Assembly: GCA_029204045.2 (NCBI GenBank)
Contig: CM055072.1
Location: forward strand, 2,441,014 to 2,505,013
Reading direction: 5' to 3'
Source: Tillandsia leiboldiana
Lineage: Eukaryota; Streptophyta; Magnoliopsida; Poales; Bromeliaceae
DNA length: 64,000 bases
The notes beneath the pieces were generated by a model that worked only from the letters and a program-made list of their open reading frames with translations, did no database searches and was not told the origin of the DNA. The position numbers were made by a program, and so were the translations under genes. Shown piece after piece: positions 21,895 to 34,343 of the stretch. Positions within the stretch are counted from its first letter, which is position 1. Each line of letters opens with the position of its first letter.

Positions 21895-24800
21895 ATGGCG
21901 ATCCCCCTCAAACCCTACCTCCTCCTCCTCCTCCTCCTCCTCCTCTTCGTCCCCTCCTCCCTCTCCTCCTCCGCGCACCCCGCGTACCCCGACCCATCGT
22001 CGTCGTCGTCGTCGTCGTCGTGCTCCGGCCCCCACGCCGGCGACGATCTCGTGCCGATCCGGGGCGAGGAATACGACGGGGGGCGGATCCTCGACATCAC
22101 CTACGCGCTCCGCGAGGACATGCCCTCGTGGGACTCCCCCGACGGGCTCGGCCCCTTCCTCTGGCTCGCCGCGTCCATTGCGAACGGGTCCCTCGCCAAC
22201 ACCTCCGAGATGAAGCTCCCCGCCCACACGGGCACCCACGTCGACGCCCCCGGGCACGTGTTCCAGCATTACTACGAGGCCGGGTTCGATGTCGACACGC
22301 TCGATCTCGAGGTGCTCAATGGTATGTTGTTTGCGGAGTTTGAGCTTATCATGTTATTTCCCTTTGCTAGTTTGTGAGATGGGGAGAATGCGGATTTGTT
22401 AATTTGGTTCTGGTTTTGCTTCTGCTTCTGCTTTTAGCTGTAGTAATGTATTGCAGGGCGTTTGGGAATCAGAAATGTTGATTTTGAGGCATTATAAATG
22501 CAGAAGCTCTAATTCGGAGCTGATTCTGGTGCTGAGAGAAGCTTTTGGGAGTTTATCATGTTATCTTTCTCTTTTGTTAGTGGAGAAACGGAACTGGGAA
22601 AAACACTTGATTTTGGTACAGAAAAGTCTGGAGCTTTTGCTGTAGCGGGAAGCAGAAATGTGATTTTGTTTTTATTTTGAGGTATTTTACAAGCTGAAGC
22701 TCCAAATTAGAGCTATTCGATTTTGTTTAGAGAGATGCTGCTGAGGAGAATTCAAGTGCTTCTTCAAATAGAACTTTCTCGAATGGTATGCTCTACAGCA
22801 GGGCCCTGGCTGCCTAGCTTGTGCTTCTGCTGTCGGCTGCAGCTAGTGGAGTGTTCAGAAAGTAGGAAAATTTTAGAACTTTTGCTGTGGCGGAAAGCAT
22901 TTTAGTATACTGATTCTGTTAATAGCCGTATTTAAGCAAAACTTTATCGAACAGCACTGAATCCATCCACAGCAGTGCCAAACATGTCCTTACTTAGAGA
23001 CGGCAGGGACAAACTACTTTGATTTACCGATACAAAATCCATTGCTTAGAATCGTCAGATTTACTGTAAAGTAACTGTAATCAGAGAGTTGAAACCGGAT
23101 AAAACATAAACTACAAGCATCATAGACTTCGGCGAGAGGCATCAACTGTGATTGCCTGTTTTGACAAATGATGAGCCTTCTTATTGGGTTGTCGACTGGT
23201 CCGGCCAAAAGAAGTGTTCCGATGCTGCGCCCAGAAACTATGGCATTGAGAAAGTTACTTTGTAACTCATCTTTGCCAAACAAGATATTTTCAATAACAA
23301 TCTGAAGAAGAAAGGCAATAGAAATGGCCAAATAATTCGATGGGAATATGTAGTTTGTGTTGCTTTCGGATTTTATCATGAAATATGTTATGGATTTGAT
23401 TCTTTAGGCAGTGTTTGGTTTGAGAATTTTCGTCTTGGTTATAGTGAGAACTTCTCCAATCCAGAACTTCAGTGCTAAGTATTATTCCCATTGCGTTTGG
23501 TAGGAATAAAGAAACTTTGCTGATATAATGACTCTTTTCTTGAAAATATTGCAATTCCGCCACTCTCCATGGAATTACTATTCCGGGGATTCTGTATCAA
23601 ATAAAAAATTGAGGATAGTTGTTAACTTTATTGTGTTCGGAGGGATAATAGGATGCCTCTGTAACTCAGTTGTATTCTGGATTTGATTGTTTATGATGTA
23701 TCAATTGATTCTAGTTTTTAATTTAACGCTCTTAAGCTCTTTATAAGGTTATTTTCAAGTAGTTTTATGAATTTTTCCTTCATTGATGTTCGTCATGCAC
23801 GGATCATGTTTGTAGAATTTGGATCTATAATATTGACTTCCTCTCCTTATGTACATCGACTTTTTGTGCAATCGATACGTATCTAATATATATCGATATT
23901 TGTGCAGGTCCTGCGTTGTTAGTAGATGTCCCAAGAGATAAGAATATAACAGGTAAAACATTATTGGCCCCTGCCCTAGTTAAGCATCTTCTTAGCTGGA
24001 GTACTAGATAATCTCTCCATTCATTTGTTAATGTTGTTACTGATTGTTTGTGCTTAAATGTCACTGTATAGGAGAAACTAATCGTGTATAATCAATCCTC
24101 TTGTAATTTCTTCTGTTTCTTTGCACCATATGCCACTCGTCGAGTCTCTTAAATTCATCTACTGAAGTTTTCAATGTAACCTGTTCATTAGCTGGTTTGC
24201 TCAGTGCCTAATTTTCTTTCCTGTATATACACTCTAAATGCCCTGTTATTAGTTTAATTTGGTAAATGATGCCCTCTATATACAGCTGAAGTAATGGAAT
24301 CTCTACATATTCCGAAAGGAGTTCGCCGTGTGCTTTTCAGAACATTAAACACTGACAGGTAGTGGATATTTATTTCTTTTTTTGATGTCTGCTTTTTTTT
24401 TTTTTTTTTGCAATTCTATTGTATATACAATTTCAAGTTCGACTAGTAACCTTCGCACACGATTACTACGGTAATAACAATTTTCTATTCTTGATGATAT
24501 TTCAACTACATTTTTTTAAAAATTTTCTGATTAAAATCCTGTAAAGCCACCTAGTAGTAACTTTGGAATATGGGAAAAATTGGACATTTATACTCTTTAA
24601 AGTTCTGGGTCATAAACTTGAAATATCAATGGTAATATAAATGAAATGTGCTTGAGCTCAAGTACATGCCAAATTCAAATCCAAAATAATAATGATGTGG
24701 CATATTTTCACAAAGAGGATCTTCCATTTCCTTTTTCTTCACAAGCTAGAATGAAGCATACATGAATTTTAGCAGGTATAATTAGAATATATTTATGCTT

Positions 24801-26161
24801 CTCTGCAGAGAGCTTATGTGGAAAAAGGAGTTTGATACAAGCTATGTTGGCTTCATGAAAGATGGCGCACAATGGTTGGTGGACAACACTGACATCAAAC
24901 TCGTCGGTGGGTTGAAATAAACTGCATGTTTAATATCATAGTGTGTATTGTTATGTCATCGAATTGGCGAGTTCCAAACTTTTCTCTTCAATGACTATTA
25001 AACTATTAAATCTAACTGCAATTTTGTTTAATTTAAGAACTCCAAATTTTGTTAACTGTCGACAGTTAATAGCTAATGGAGCAATTAACTTAAAGAAATC
25101 TATTTGATGTAGAAAAATTGCACAAATCGAAACAATTACCAATTCAGAGTGTGAAAATCAAAATGAGTAAAGTTGCGGGGCCTATTTTAAAACGGCCTAT
25201 AGTTAAGGGGGGCTTCCATACATTTTTCATGTTCACAAAATCAAATGAGAGCTTCATTGCTATTGTTTGGAATTGGAATTCAGAATGATGTAGGTTAGGC
25301 TAAGAATAAATAGGTCATACTTTCCAAAAGCAAATTAGGCTGCTGTCATCCCTTTATTCTTATTCTTTCTGGTTATTAGTTCTTATTTGATTCTTCATAT
25401 TCTGCCTCGAATGTTACCAATAATGAGTTTGTAAATTAAAGCAGAGTGGTCAATGTCTACCAAGCAGCCACAGTTCATGTTTGACATCGCTGTCCGAGGC
25501 TGCGTAACATTTGATCTTTAGTTTCTTTAAGTAATTGGTCGTAAGTTAATTTCAAGTTAAAAATTTTGAACGACATGCAGATGACTAACGACTTTGAGGA
25601 ATGTTTTAAATTTCCTGCAATTTTGCGCTGCAAAGTTATTCCATTAACTGCATTGCACTTATTTGAATATCTCAAATTTGTATTGTGATTATGAAATCTT
25701 GTCCATCTATTTTCGTGCTATTCAGAATGTTTTAAAGTGCTTTGTTCTTCGGTTCTTGTCGATCACTTCTACTTACGGAATCGTGCTACTAGTACTAAAA
25801 TTTCTCTAACAAACACTTCTTACTTAATGCTATAATTTGCAGGAGTCGACTACTTATCAGTCGCTGCATACGACGACCTGATCCCTTCGCACTTAGTTTT
25901 TCTCGAAAGCCGGGTGCGTGATTTTTCTTTTCAATCTAGTGTCGATTGATACGACTTTTTTCCTTTCCTTTCTGTATGGTTGTAATTCCTTGATGGGTAA
26001 ATCAAATTTTAATTGTTCGCCGCACTTTTTTCCAGGAAATAATCCTCGTCGAAGGACTAAAGTTGGAGAACATCAAACCAGGGATATACACTGTGCATTG
26101 CTTACCTCTTCGACTCCGCGGTGCCGAGGGTTCCCCGATCCGGTGCATCCTCATCAAGTAG
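21895..26161 (+). CDS. Cyclase-like (kynurenine formamidase-family) protein, secreted
   Basis: Six exons joined in frame across GT-AG introns: 21895-22321, 23908-23952, 24286-24358, 24809-24906, 25843-25913, 26036-26161; 279 aa, a usual length for plant cyclase-like proteins. The ATG at 21895 is chosen because a signal peptide follows at once (hydrophobic run of nine Leu at 9-17, small-residue Ser-rich region). A Ser run lies at 35-42. The family metal-site motif HTGTHVDAPGH is at 111-121, preceded by D67ITYALREDMP; the C-terminus IKPGIYTVHCLPLRLRGAEG is also typical. Sequons at N97 and N102 fit secretion. The bacterial relative KynB hydrolyses N-formylkynurenine with a divalent metal; in plants, family members are linked to stress and growth and the substrate is unsettled. 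Exon 1 is strongly GC-rich, the later exons not. Intron 1 (1586 bp) holds repeat-like sequence. Confidence 0.92.
22455..22992. mobile_element. Possible TIR insertion in cyclase intron 1
   Basis: Bounded by GGGCGTTTGG and CCAAACATGTCC, with repeated GCAGAAGCTC/GCTGAAGCTC and GAGCTGATTC/GAGCTATTC pieces inside. No confirmed target duplication. Listed as a candidate only. Confidence 0.35.
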
Positions 26162-26508
26162 ATAAGATATTTCCACTTTAAAACTTATAAAATTACGCAC
26201 ATTTCAAGTTCTAGGTCTTTAAAAAGAATAATTCTCACTTATGTATGTAAGTTTGTTTCGATGACAAGTGAGACAAAAACCAAGGTAGAATAATCTCACT
26301 CATATCATCACAATCACTTTTAGGTTTTGTGAAAATAAGAACATTGTGCCCTTGATTGTGCTACCTTTTTTAACTAGTGATAAGATCGCCTTTTCTGTAC
26401 ATACAAGCTGTGCAGTTGTTTCTGCTTCTCATTCTCTTCATTCTGAAAGAGGAAGCATGCAGGTGCGCACACGCATTAGCGTGTGCGAACGCGCATGCAC
26501 ATGCACGC

Positions 26509-26928
26509 TGTAATGATCAGGTCCACTAGCAATAATAACTTGTTGGGTCCAAATCACAATCCAAAATGCTTAAGTATCACTAATGTCCAGATGCTTATAT
26601 ATCCAATCACAACCCATTCCTATCCGATGTGGTCCAGATGCTTATATGCCCAATCACAATCCATTCCCATCCGATGTGGGACTATTAGGATGTCACAGAC
26701 TCTTCCCGTTTAGACCTGACGTTTTCGTTCCGAGACTCATCTTGCAATTTCCGACTAGTGGCTGGCTCTGATACCAAATGTAACTATCCGGTCTACTAGT
26801 AATAATAACTCGTTGGACCCACACCACAGTCCAAAATATTTAAGCCCAATTATTATCATAGCGTCCAGATGCTTATATACCCAATCAAAATTTATTTTCA
26901 TCTGATGTGGGATTATTGGGGTGTCACA
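26509..26928 (-). mobile_element. Complete TRIM retrotransposon, TSD CACGC
   Basis: A 420-bp element read on the minus strand: LTR 26779-26928 (150 bp), primer-binding site TGGTATCAGAGCC (complement near 26763-26775), a very short internal region, a purine-rich end CTAAACGGGAAGAG, and LTR 26509-26697 (189 bp). Both LTRs have TGTGACA...TTACA ends on that strand. A perfect 5-bp duplication CACGC flanks it (26504-26508, 26929-26933). The longer LTR has gained a roughly 40-bp internal duplication around CCAGATGCTTATAT. No coding capacity; such elements move with enzymes supplied by others. Confidence 0.9.
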
Positions 26929-26933
26929 CACGC

Positions 26934-27486
26934 ACACACTAATTCACACGTATGCGCACACAAGCATCAGTCGACGACTGTGTACTTATCATTGTGGATC
27001 TAGGGTTGCCGAATCCGGCAGTGCTTGTTATTATTCGATATCCTGAGGTAGTAGTATGTTGTCTCTTCAGATGTATCATGTTTTGCATGTTATTCTCAAA
27101 ATGAGAAAAAAGAAAAAGTATTTTATTCTTTTGGATGAGGATAGTGCCCACAAAACATAGGGTAAATTGCTCGTGTAGTCCTCAACCTATAAATTTTAAT
27201 TCATTATAATTTTTTGTTTGAATTTTTAGAATTATTGCAATTAAGTCCTATAATCTAATTTAGTTGATATAATAATATTGTGATTTGTGATATGGCAATA
27301 ATTAAAGTCCCACTTCACTTTTATATTACTAATGAGGTAATATTTAGTCACCTAGATTGGATTATGTGGTTTGATTTTGATAATTATGAAAGTTTGAGCA
27401 AAAAAAATTATAATAATTTAAAATTTAAGGATCAAAGTGTCACCTGCCAACTTGCAATTTATCCAGGCTTAAATTATACACTCAGC
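26934..27486. other. Downstream flank of the cyclase gene
   Basis: AT-rich, no gene or element seen. CA-rich alternating purine-pyrimidine sequence surrounds the TRIM insertion, with a perfect GCACACGC/GCGTGTGC inverted repeat at about 26467. Confidence 0.45.
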
Positions 27487-27678
27487 TAGAGGTGGCAATC
27501 CAGCTCGCTCGCTGTTCGCAAGCCGGCTCGTGTTCGGCTCGAAATGAGCTCGAGATCGAATCGCTTGTTTAGTAAACAAACCGAACACGAGCTGATTTTT
27601 TCAGTTCGTTTAATAAACGAGCCGAACACGAGCTGGGATCGGCTCGCTCGTGTTTGATTCGATAACAGCTCGAATACA

Positions 27679-27732
<54 letters not shown>

Positions 27733-28175
27733 TATAATTATATATATAATATAGAGTTTTATTATTTAATTTTTATTTCAACTTAAATATAAAATCTAAT
27801 TTCGTTATAAAAAGACTAAATTATAAAAAATTTATTTATTTATGCTGAGGTAGAATATTTTTAAAAATATTAAAAATATTTAATTATTAGAATTGACTTT
27901 TTGATTATTGGATCAAAGTCAACAATAATAATTATTTGTGACTTAATTATTTGATTAAGAGTTTTAATTTTTTTTTTAACTTCATATTTAATAGTGGAAA
28001 AAAAAATCTAACTTTTTGTGCGTGAGCTAGCTCGTGTTCGGCTCGTTAATAAATGAGTCAAACACAAACCGAATTTTTCAGCTCGATATTTAAACGAGCT
28101 AGCTCGTGTTCGGCTCGTTTATTAAACGAGCGGAACACGAGCCGCCCCGCTCGTGATCGGCTTGTTGATACCCGA
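27487..28175. mobile_element. hAT-type non-autonomous element, TSD CACTCAGC
   Basis: Starts TAGAGGTGGCAATCC and ends TTGATACCCGA, with long GC-rich arms made of GAGCTCG/CGAGCC/GTGTTCGGCTCG motifs in inverted arrangement and an AT-rich centre with a TA run. A perfect 8-bp duplication CACTCAGC (27479-27486, 28176-28183) flanks it. The TAGRGGTGGCAA start and 8-bp TSD are hallmarks of hAT elements. No transposase. Confidence 0.85.
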
Positions 28176-28183
28176 CACTCAGC

Positions 28184-29613
28184 TAGTCATTTGGTAAAAC
28201 ATTATATACTTCTGTATAAACAGTGGGATGAAATGATTATTTTCTTTATTATTTTGTGGATTCTCAGCAAATGTGATATATTCCAGAAAAGTAAGCTGCA
28301 TTTTCAGCCCAAAAAAATAAAAAAATAAAAATTGAGGGATTTATTTCAAATTAGCATTTGGAGTAAAATGCTTATCTCATATAATTTCATATGATATTGA
28401 AATAAAAAATTTTAAATTTAAATTTTATTATGTTTCAAACATAATTATTATTTTTATTTATTTAAACTTAAGCTTTTGAAGTATAACGATTATTTCATAT
28501 AATTTTACATATACACACGATGAATCATTGCTTAGTGCGGTTCGTCTAAGGCCGGGGTGAACGGAATGCCGAGACGTAGCATAACTTTTCAAATCATGTG
28601 GAGTAAAATCAAGAGAAAATTTATTTTGAATTTTATTTAAATTTTAAAATAATTTTAAATTTATTTTGATTTATGAGTTTTTCTGAACAATTTAATATTG
28701 AACTTTTTTTTTTTTTTCGTTCCTGTCTCGGCTAAAAGTCATGAGCTGTAATATATTATCACCTTTTTGCAGTGCAGTTGATTAAGAACTGATGATTGGT
28801 ATTTAAAATTTTAAGTTCAAAATTTATTTGATAAGAGTATATAAAATTTATTTAAATTATTGATTGTTTTAATTTGATTGTAGGATTTTAGTATTTAATA
28901 TTTCAATTTGTTTGATTTAAATAATATGATATCTCTTTAATATAAAATTTAAGCTAATTGCTTTACTTTCATAAATTTATAATTATAAAAAATATAAAAA
29001 ATATATATTAATTAAATTTATAAAGATTAACGATACATTTAAATTTTAATGTTTAAAAGCCACTAACCAATTTAAATCAAATAAATTAAAAAATAAAATG
29101 GTAAAATTAAAATTTTTAAAGATTTGGTATGGTACATCAGTTTTATCAGTTATTTTTTATTCAATTTATAAGATACTATAGTTATTTATTTTTTTTTTGT
29201 GAATATATAAATTTATTTATTTTTTATACAAAAGGAATAATTTTATTTTTATTCTCGTAAAATTTGAATAGGATGCAAACGGAATGGATTTGGATTTTTT
29301 TGCCAGATCCGAGAAAATTTGAAACAAATTAATTTTAATTTTATTTTTAATTTTTATTTATCGTTCAAACAGGGCTAGTCGAAAGAAGAAAGTGATTCTC
29401 CATCTCCCGCTTCATTAACTTGACGGATCGGGCGGGATCTCCAACAACCCGGATCCATTTGCATTCGTAAATTTGATGCGTCGGGACCAAGTTGCAATAT
29501 TGGGATTCTACAGGGACTACGGATACATTTCACGATCCACACCATTTCTACTTAGACGAAGCCACCACCACCACCACTTCTCCAACATCCAACCGCGCTT
29601 TTTTCACGCCGCA
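28184..29613. other. Upstream flank of TIC21
   Basis: AT-rich to about 29390, then the base composition turns GC-rich ahead of the TIC21 start. A fragment resembling the TAGGGATGCAAACGGATCC hAT end (GATGCAAACGGAATGG) lies at 29273. No clear TATA box. Confidence 0.45.
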
Positions 29614-31908
29614 ATGCAGACGCTGCTGCTTCTGCAGCCGCGCTCCGCCGCCGCGTTTTCTCCTCCTCTCCCCCACCGCGCCCCCAAAACCCTAACCCTA
29701 ACCCTAACCCTAACCCTAACCCCAAGCTCCTCCTCCTCCTCCACCACCACCGCTCTCTCCCACTTCCCCTCTTCTCCCTCACCGTTCCCTCCTCCTCTCT
29801 TCACCCTAATCCCTCCTGGGAATCGGAATTGGAACCGGACGCCGCCGCATGCCGCCGCGGCGAGTTCGCCCACCGCCAGCGACGAATCGGAGAGGGCTAA
29901 ACTCGCGCAGGTCGCTCGCATTCTCTCACTCTCTCTCTCAATTTTGATTTGGTGTGATGAATGGAGAATGGAATTGGATTGAATTGGAGAGGCATTGTTT
30001 GGTTTGGTTTGGTTTTGAGTTGATTAATAAGGGTTTTTAGGTGAATGAGTAAGGGATCAATCACTAATGACCTTCGAGAGGGCAAAGTTTTCGCAGATCT
30101 CTCTCTCTTGGTATCTGTTCTTATGATTGTGGATTTTTCTTTGTATTCTTATGTGTTGAATTGAGTTGGGAGGTGGAATGGAGTAAATTGGTGAGGCATT
30201 GTTAGGTTTAATTTGAGTTGGGCTTCTTCAATGGGGATTTTGGAATACAGATGAGATAAATGCGTAGTGCTTTTGAAGGATCTTCTCTTTGCTGAAATTT
30301 TGTGCTTATCCCACTCGATAATGGAAATCGGAGTATGCTTTCCCCACTTAGAAGGTTATACAACATGTGGTAGATTTTTATTTCCATTTGGGTTTCGTAA
30401 TTACAACTCTACGCCTGAATTATACCATCTTCCTTGTGAATTGTAGCAACTACCCAATCGAAGACTTCCATTTTAGCAGATTAGTAAATTGTTCTAGAAT
30501 GTGTAAGTTTGTTATATTTGTATTGCTCATCAAAACCTATTGATGGCCCCAGAAGATTCATACAGTTGTAGTACTTCACCCTGTCTGGGGGGGGTGTGGG
30601 GGTGTTGTAAAATGCAGGATGATTATAGTATATCGAACAGCAATGCTTAGGTTTTGATTATTGAGGGGAGCGGTTAGGGGTAATGTGCAAGTTTCGATGA
30701 ATACAGGGGACTTCCTTGTGCTTTAGCCTTTTGAAAAGTATATTAGGATAAATATACATTTAGTCCATTGAGGAAACAAGTCTTGATTCTATATCTAACA
30801 ATGCTATAAATCTTTCTCTATTAGCTTTTATCTGTCAAAACGACATTTAGATATATCTGTAACTAATTGGTTAGTTGTAAGATTAACTTTGAGGTATTAA
30901 ACAAAGAAGGAACTTACCGTTCATTGGGCATTGTTTGTTTCTCACTTTTTGTTTCTTTATCTAGTTCTATATGGCTGAGAGAACATAGGGATAGCCTTAT
31001 CTAATATTAATGGATTGCGTTTGACAACAAAATGAAGATATAGTATAACTTCTCTTTTTTTCCTAGTTCTTTCATAAAGATGAGTTTGCAAATCAACAAT
31101 AACAAGAAAAGAGAAGCCCATTCCATGTGCCTTCAAAATTTAGCAGAAAAAAAAAACCTATATCTTTGCCGTGTTATAAAATATTTTCAGTCTAGAGATA
31201 CCAGGAAAGTTCAACGAATTTGTCACCTGCCACCCTTAATAAAGATGAGTTGATTAGTAAACACTAGGGAACAGATGGAGGAAGAAGATAAAGGCAATCT
31301 TTGTCATTAGTTGTGCTGCTTTTTCTCAGGCTGCATCTAAGAAGAATACTGAACATTTCTAATTAAAATAACGCAAAGAACAAATATTTGAGGAAGCCAT
31401 AGATCGATGAATACTCAAATTTGTGGAATTGATGTATAAAAATGCAAATTGAATGATTTCAGAGATAAATATTGACGAAACTATGTGAAACTTTCTTTAT
31501 AAGTTTTAATCTTCAGTGCTGCAGTTTGTTTGAGTAGCTTAACCTTCATCTTTTCATACAAAACTTTTGTTCATATTTTATTCGCACAAACCTTTTGTCA
31601 CTTTCCATATTAATTTTTTGACTTAATTAGCAGGTTTCGAAAAGACTAGAGAATACATCCCGATACTTTAAACGGCTGGGTAGCCTAGGGTTCTGGGGAC
31701 AGCTGGTGTGCACAGTTGTGTCTGCTGTGATATTATCATTCTCTACACTTGTTACTGGCAAGATCACATCACCAATCACATTTTACGCCACTGCTGGTGG
31801 TATTTCTGCTGCATTTGTGTCAGTTTTTTGGTCGTTTGGTTACATCCGTATCTCTGAAAGGCTTAAAAGAATGGCCAATGAACCAGCCAAGGTGCTCTCT
31901 CTCTCTCT

Positions 31909-31979
<71 letters not shown>

Positions 31980-34343
31980 TTCTGGCTGCCAATGTTATGT
32001 TGTTTAGCATGGCTGCTAAATTGGAAAGTTGGCATAATTATTCAAGCACAAATAGTAAATAGTTAGTAATTTGTTATCTGTTGCCGAATTCTCATTTGAA
32101 TATCATGTTTCAGATATCAACTACTTGTATAAATGAAGGCATATTAGTGCATAGAAATACTACATCATTTGTTAAACAAATGATAGGATACTAATTGCTG
32201 AACAATAATATACTGTCCTGTTGTGGAAGCCATCTCCTTCTTTGCATTTCAATAATGACACTCCTTTTGCATGCCGTGTAGCCTCTGCTTGTATGAAACT
32301 CCAAAGTACTCATGTAAGGAATGAAGTCCTCATCTTAGTTTCTAAAATACCAAAATTTTATCCTATAAAATTAGTAAGCAGTTTGTGTAGCTTTTTGTTT
32401 GTCACCTTTGGCGAAGATATAATCTCTTTCTTTAAAAAGAAAGAATGCTTGATAGAGAGTTTGATATCAACATTTTCCATTCTTTTATCCTGGTGCTTAA
32501 GTCTTCATTGAACTCGACAAACTATCTTGCAATGCTAACCTCTAGGATTGTTGTGTGATTATACTACTACCGAGTCACATAACAAAAGTGTGAGGCAGAA
32601 CCTTCTCTATAAATTCTAAAGGGGTAAATACTAAAAAGAGTGCCACAAATTGCTTTGGAGATGTATGATCAGGGAGATCGTACAAATCTCCTTATACATT
32701 CGTGGAAAATTAATTTTAGTTTATTTCTAACACCATAGGATTAAAAACAATAGTCAGTCAGATTCTTTTGTTGGTGCTTCATTTAACTTCAGAATTCTTA
32801 TACACTTCTGTTTTTCCCTAGGCCCCTCCACGTGCTGATGTGGTTAAAAGCCTGAAGAATGGTATAGTGGTTAATCTTCTCGGAATGGGCGCTGCAGTTC
32901 TTGGCATGCAAGCAACCGTTGGGTTATTGGTTGCAAAAGCCCTTACTGCCTCAGCAGTTCCATACTATCAGGGGATACCCCCTGGTCGGAGTCCTGTGTT
33001 GGCATTAGATGTTTTCTTAGTTCAGGTATATAATAGTCCAGTACTCGATTATAAAGCCATTTCTCTCATTTTTCATTGGCATTTTCTTGGTAATACATTT
33101 GTCTTTTTTTTTCCCTCCTCTCTTCATCCATGATTAGATATTATTTCCGTTTTCTTTGGTTGGAGCAACATATAGCTATAATGAGCTCAGTTGCAGGTGT
33201 TTTTTTTCCCCTTTTTCGTTTTGTGTTTGTGGTAAATATACAAAGATAAGTAGTTCTTAAATCTGATATCTTCTCCTCTACCAAAAGCTTACAAAGTGCA
33301 GCAGCATTTGTTTCCAGCTTATCACGAACATCATGTTCATTGTTTCTTAGATCTTGAAATTTCTGGTTGCGTGGTACTAAATTTGCAGCTTTAAATGTGT
33401 TAGTGTCTAAATTAGCTTGCAGGTTATAGTCTTCATTAATAAAGTATGAAATATTTATCTTGATAGATAAATTCTACTGCTTTCATCATTGACTTGAATA
33501 AAAAAAAATGCATGGTAAGTTGTTTGAAATCTAAAAGACTGTTCTAGTTATGAGACATTCTTTATAACCGGTTGCATCTACTTCTAGCTCTTTATTATTG
33601 TTTGATTAAATTCATACAATTCAAATTTCAATACCGGCTGTTGTATTTAATGTCTATTACCTTTCTTTTTGCCCTTAATGAAGATATTTTCCTTGTTGTA
33701 GAATATCCTAATTAATTGTTCTTAGCATACAAAGATCGTATTTGATTATTCAGTCATATGTTTTTTCCTCCTATTCATATAAAAGACTAGCGCAGTTATC
33801 ATCTCTACAATTAGAGTTTTTGGAAGAAGTATCTGTTGAATAGACAATGTTGGACCGTTCTTCCCTGGCATCTTAAGTTTTTAGAGTAATTAATTGTTTC
33901 ACATGGTATCAAAGCAGGAGCTCCCAAGTTTGAATCAACTAGGCTACTAGTTCGTTGAATTTTCTCCCATTTAATTCTACTCCATGTCTCGAGCCTAGTT
34001 GTGAAGGGGAGTGTTGAATATAAAATATTAAAACACTGTTTTCTAGCAGCTTAAGCTTTTAGAATAATTGGTTGTTTCATAGATATCAAATGTGTTATAT
34101 CTTCCGTAAAAATAGTTCTTGCAAACTGTAGTCTCAGCTTTTGCTATGACTAGATCTCCGAAATTTTAGTATCTTTTAATTTTGACACTCTGGGAAACAT
34201 GTTCTCTAACTTGCTTTAGTTGTTATCAGGCTTCAGCCAACACTATCCTTTCGCATTTTCTGGGGCTTGTTTGCTCATTGGAACTGCTGAGATCAGTAAC
34301 CCTGCCAGTGCCAGAAGCTGTTGCTATCCCTAAAGCTGTGTAA
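29614..34343 (+). CDS. TIC21: TIC21/PIC1 chloroplast inner-envelope protein
   Basis: Four exons joined in frame over GT-AG introns: 29614-29910, 31634-31891, 32822-33025, 34230-34343; 290 aa, close to the Arabidopsis length. The start at 29614 opens a Ser/Pro/Thr-rich, acid-poor chloroplast transit peptide (about residues 1-90). The mature part has four predicted membrane segments, roughly 123-141, 148-170, 199-221 and 243-273, with the family sequences LGFWGQLVCTVVSAVILSFS, VSVFWSFGYIRISERL, NLLGMGAAVLGMQATVGLLV and ALDVFLVQASANTILSHFLG. The family is a small inner-envelope protein assigned both to protein import (TIC21) and to iron transport (PIC1). Codons 26-35 are read from a CCCTAA array. 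Intron 2 begins with a CT microsatellite; intron 3 contains a TRIM. In-frame ATG codons exist upstream but lack family sequence. Confidence 0.94.
29690..29719 (+). repeat. Five CCCTAA repeats inside the TIC21 transit-peptide codons
   Basis: Five uninterrupted CCCTAA units plus a partial one, read as alternating Thr-Leu. CCCTAA is the vertebrate-type telomere unit (also found in some Asparagales), whereas most plants have CCCTAAA. A 6-bp unit keeps frame; a 7-bp one would not. Confidence 0.9.
31892..31974. repeat. (CT)n microsatellite at the TIC21 intron 2 donor
   Basis: The intron opens GTGCTCTCTCTC and continues as almost pure CT to about 31973. The run begins within six bases of the splice donor. 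Confidence 0.95.
33834..34081 (+). mobile_element. TRIM element inside TIC21 intron 3
   Basis: Two 70-bp LTRs (33834-33903 and 34012-34081), both starting TGTTGAATA and ending TTGTTTCAYA. The primer-binding site TGGTATCAAAGCAGG is at 33904-33918 and a polypurine tract GTGAAGGGGAG lies just before the second LTR. The LTRs have diverged clearly, so the insertion is old. The flanks GTATC/GATATC fit a mutated 5-bp duplication. Confidence 0.88.

Noticed and set aside
29473..29613. Upstream in-frame extension of TIC21
   Set aside because: Adds 47 residues rich in His/Arg with no family match; the ATG at 29614 gives a normal transit peptide and length.
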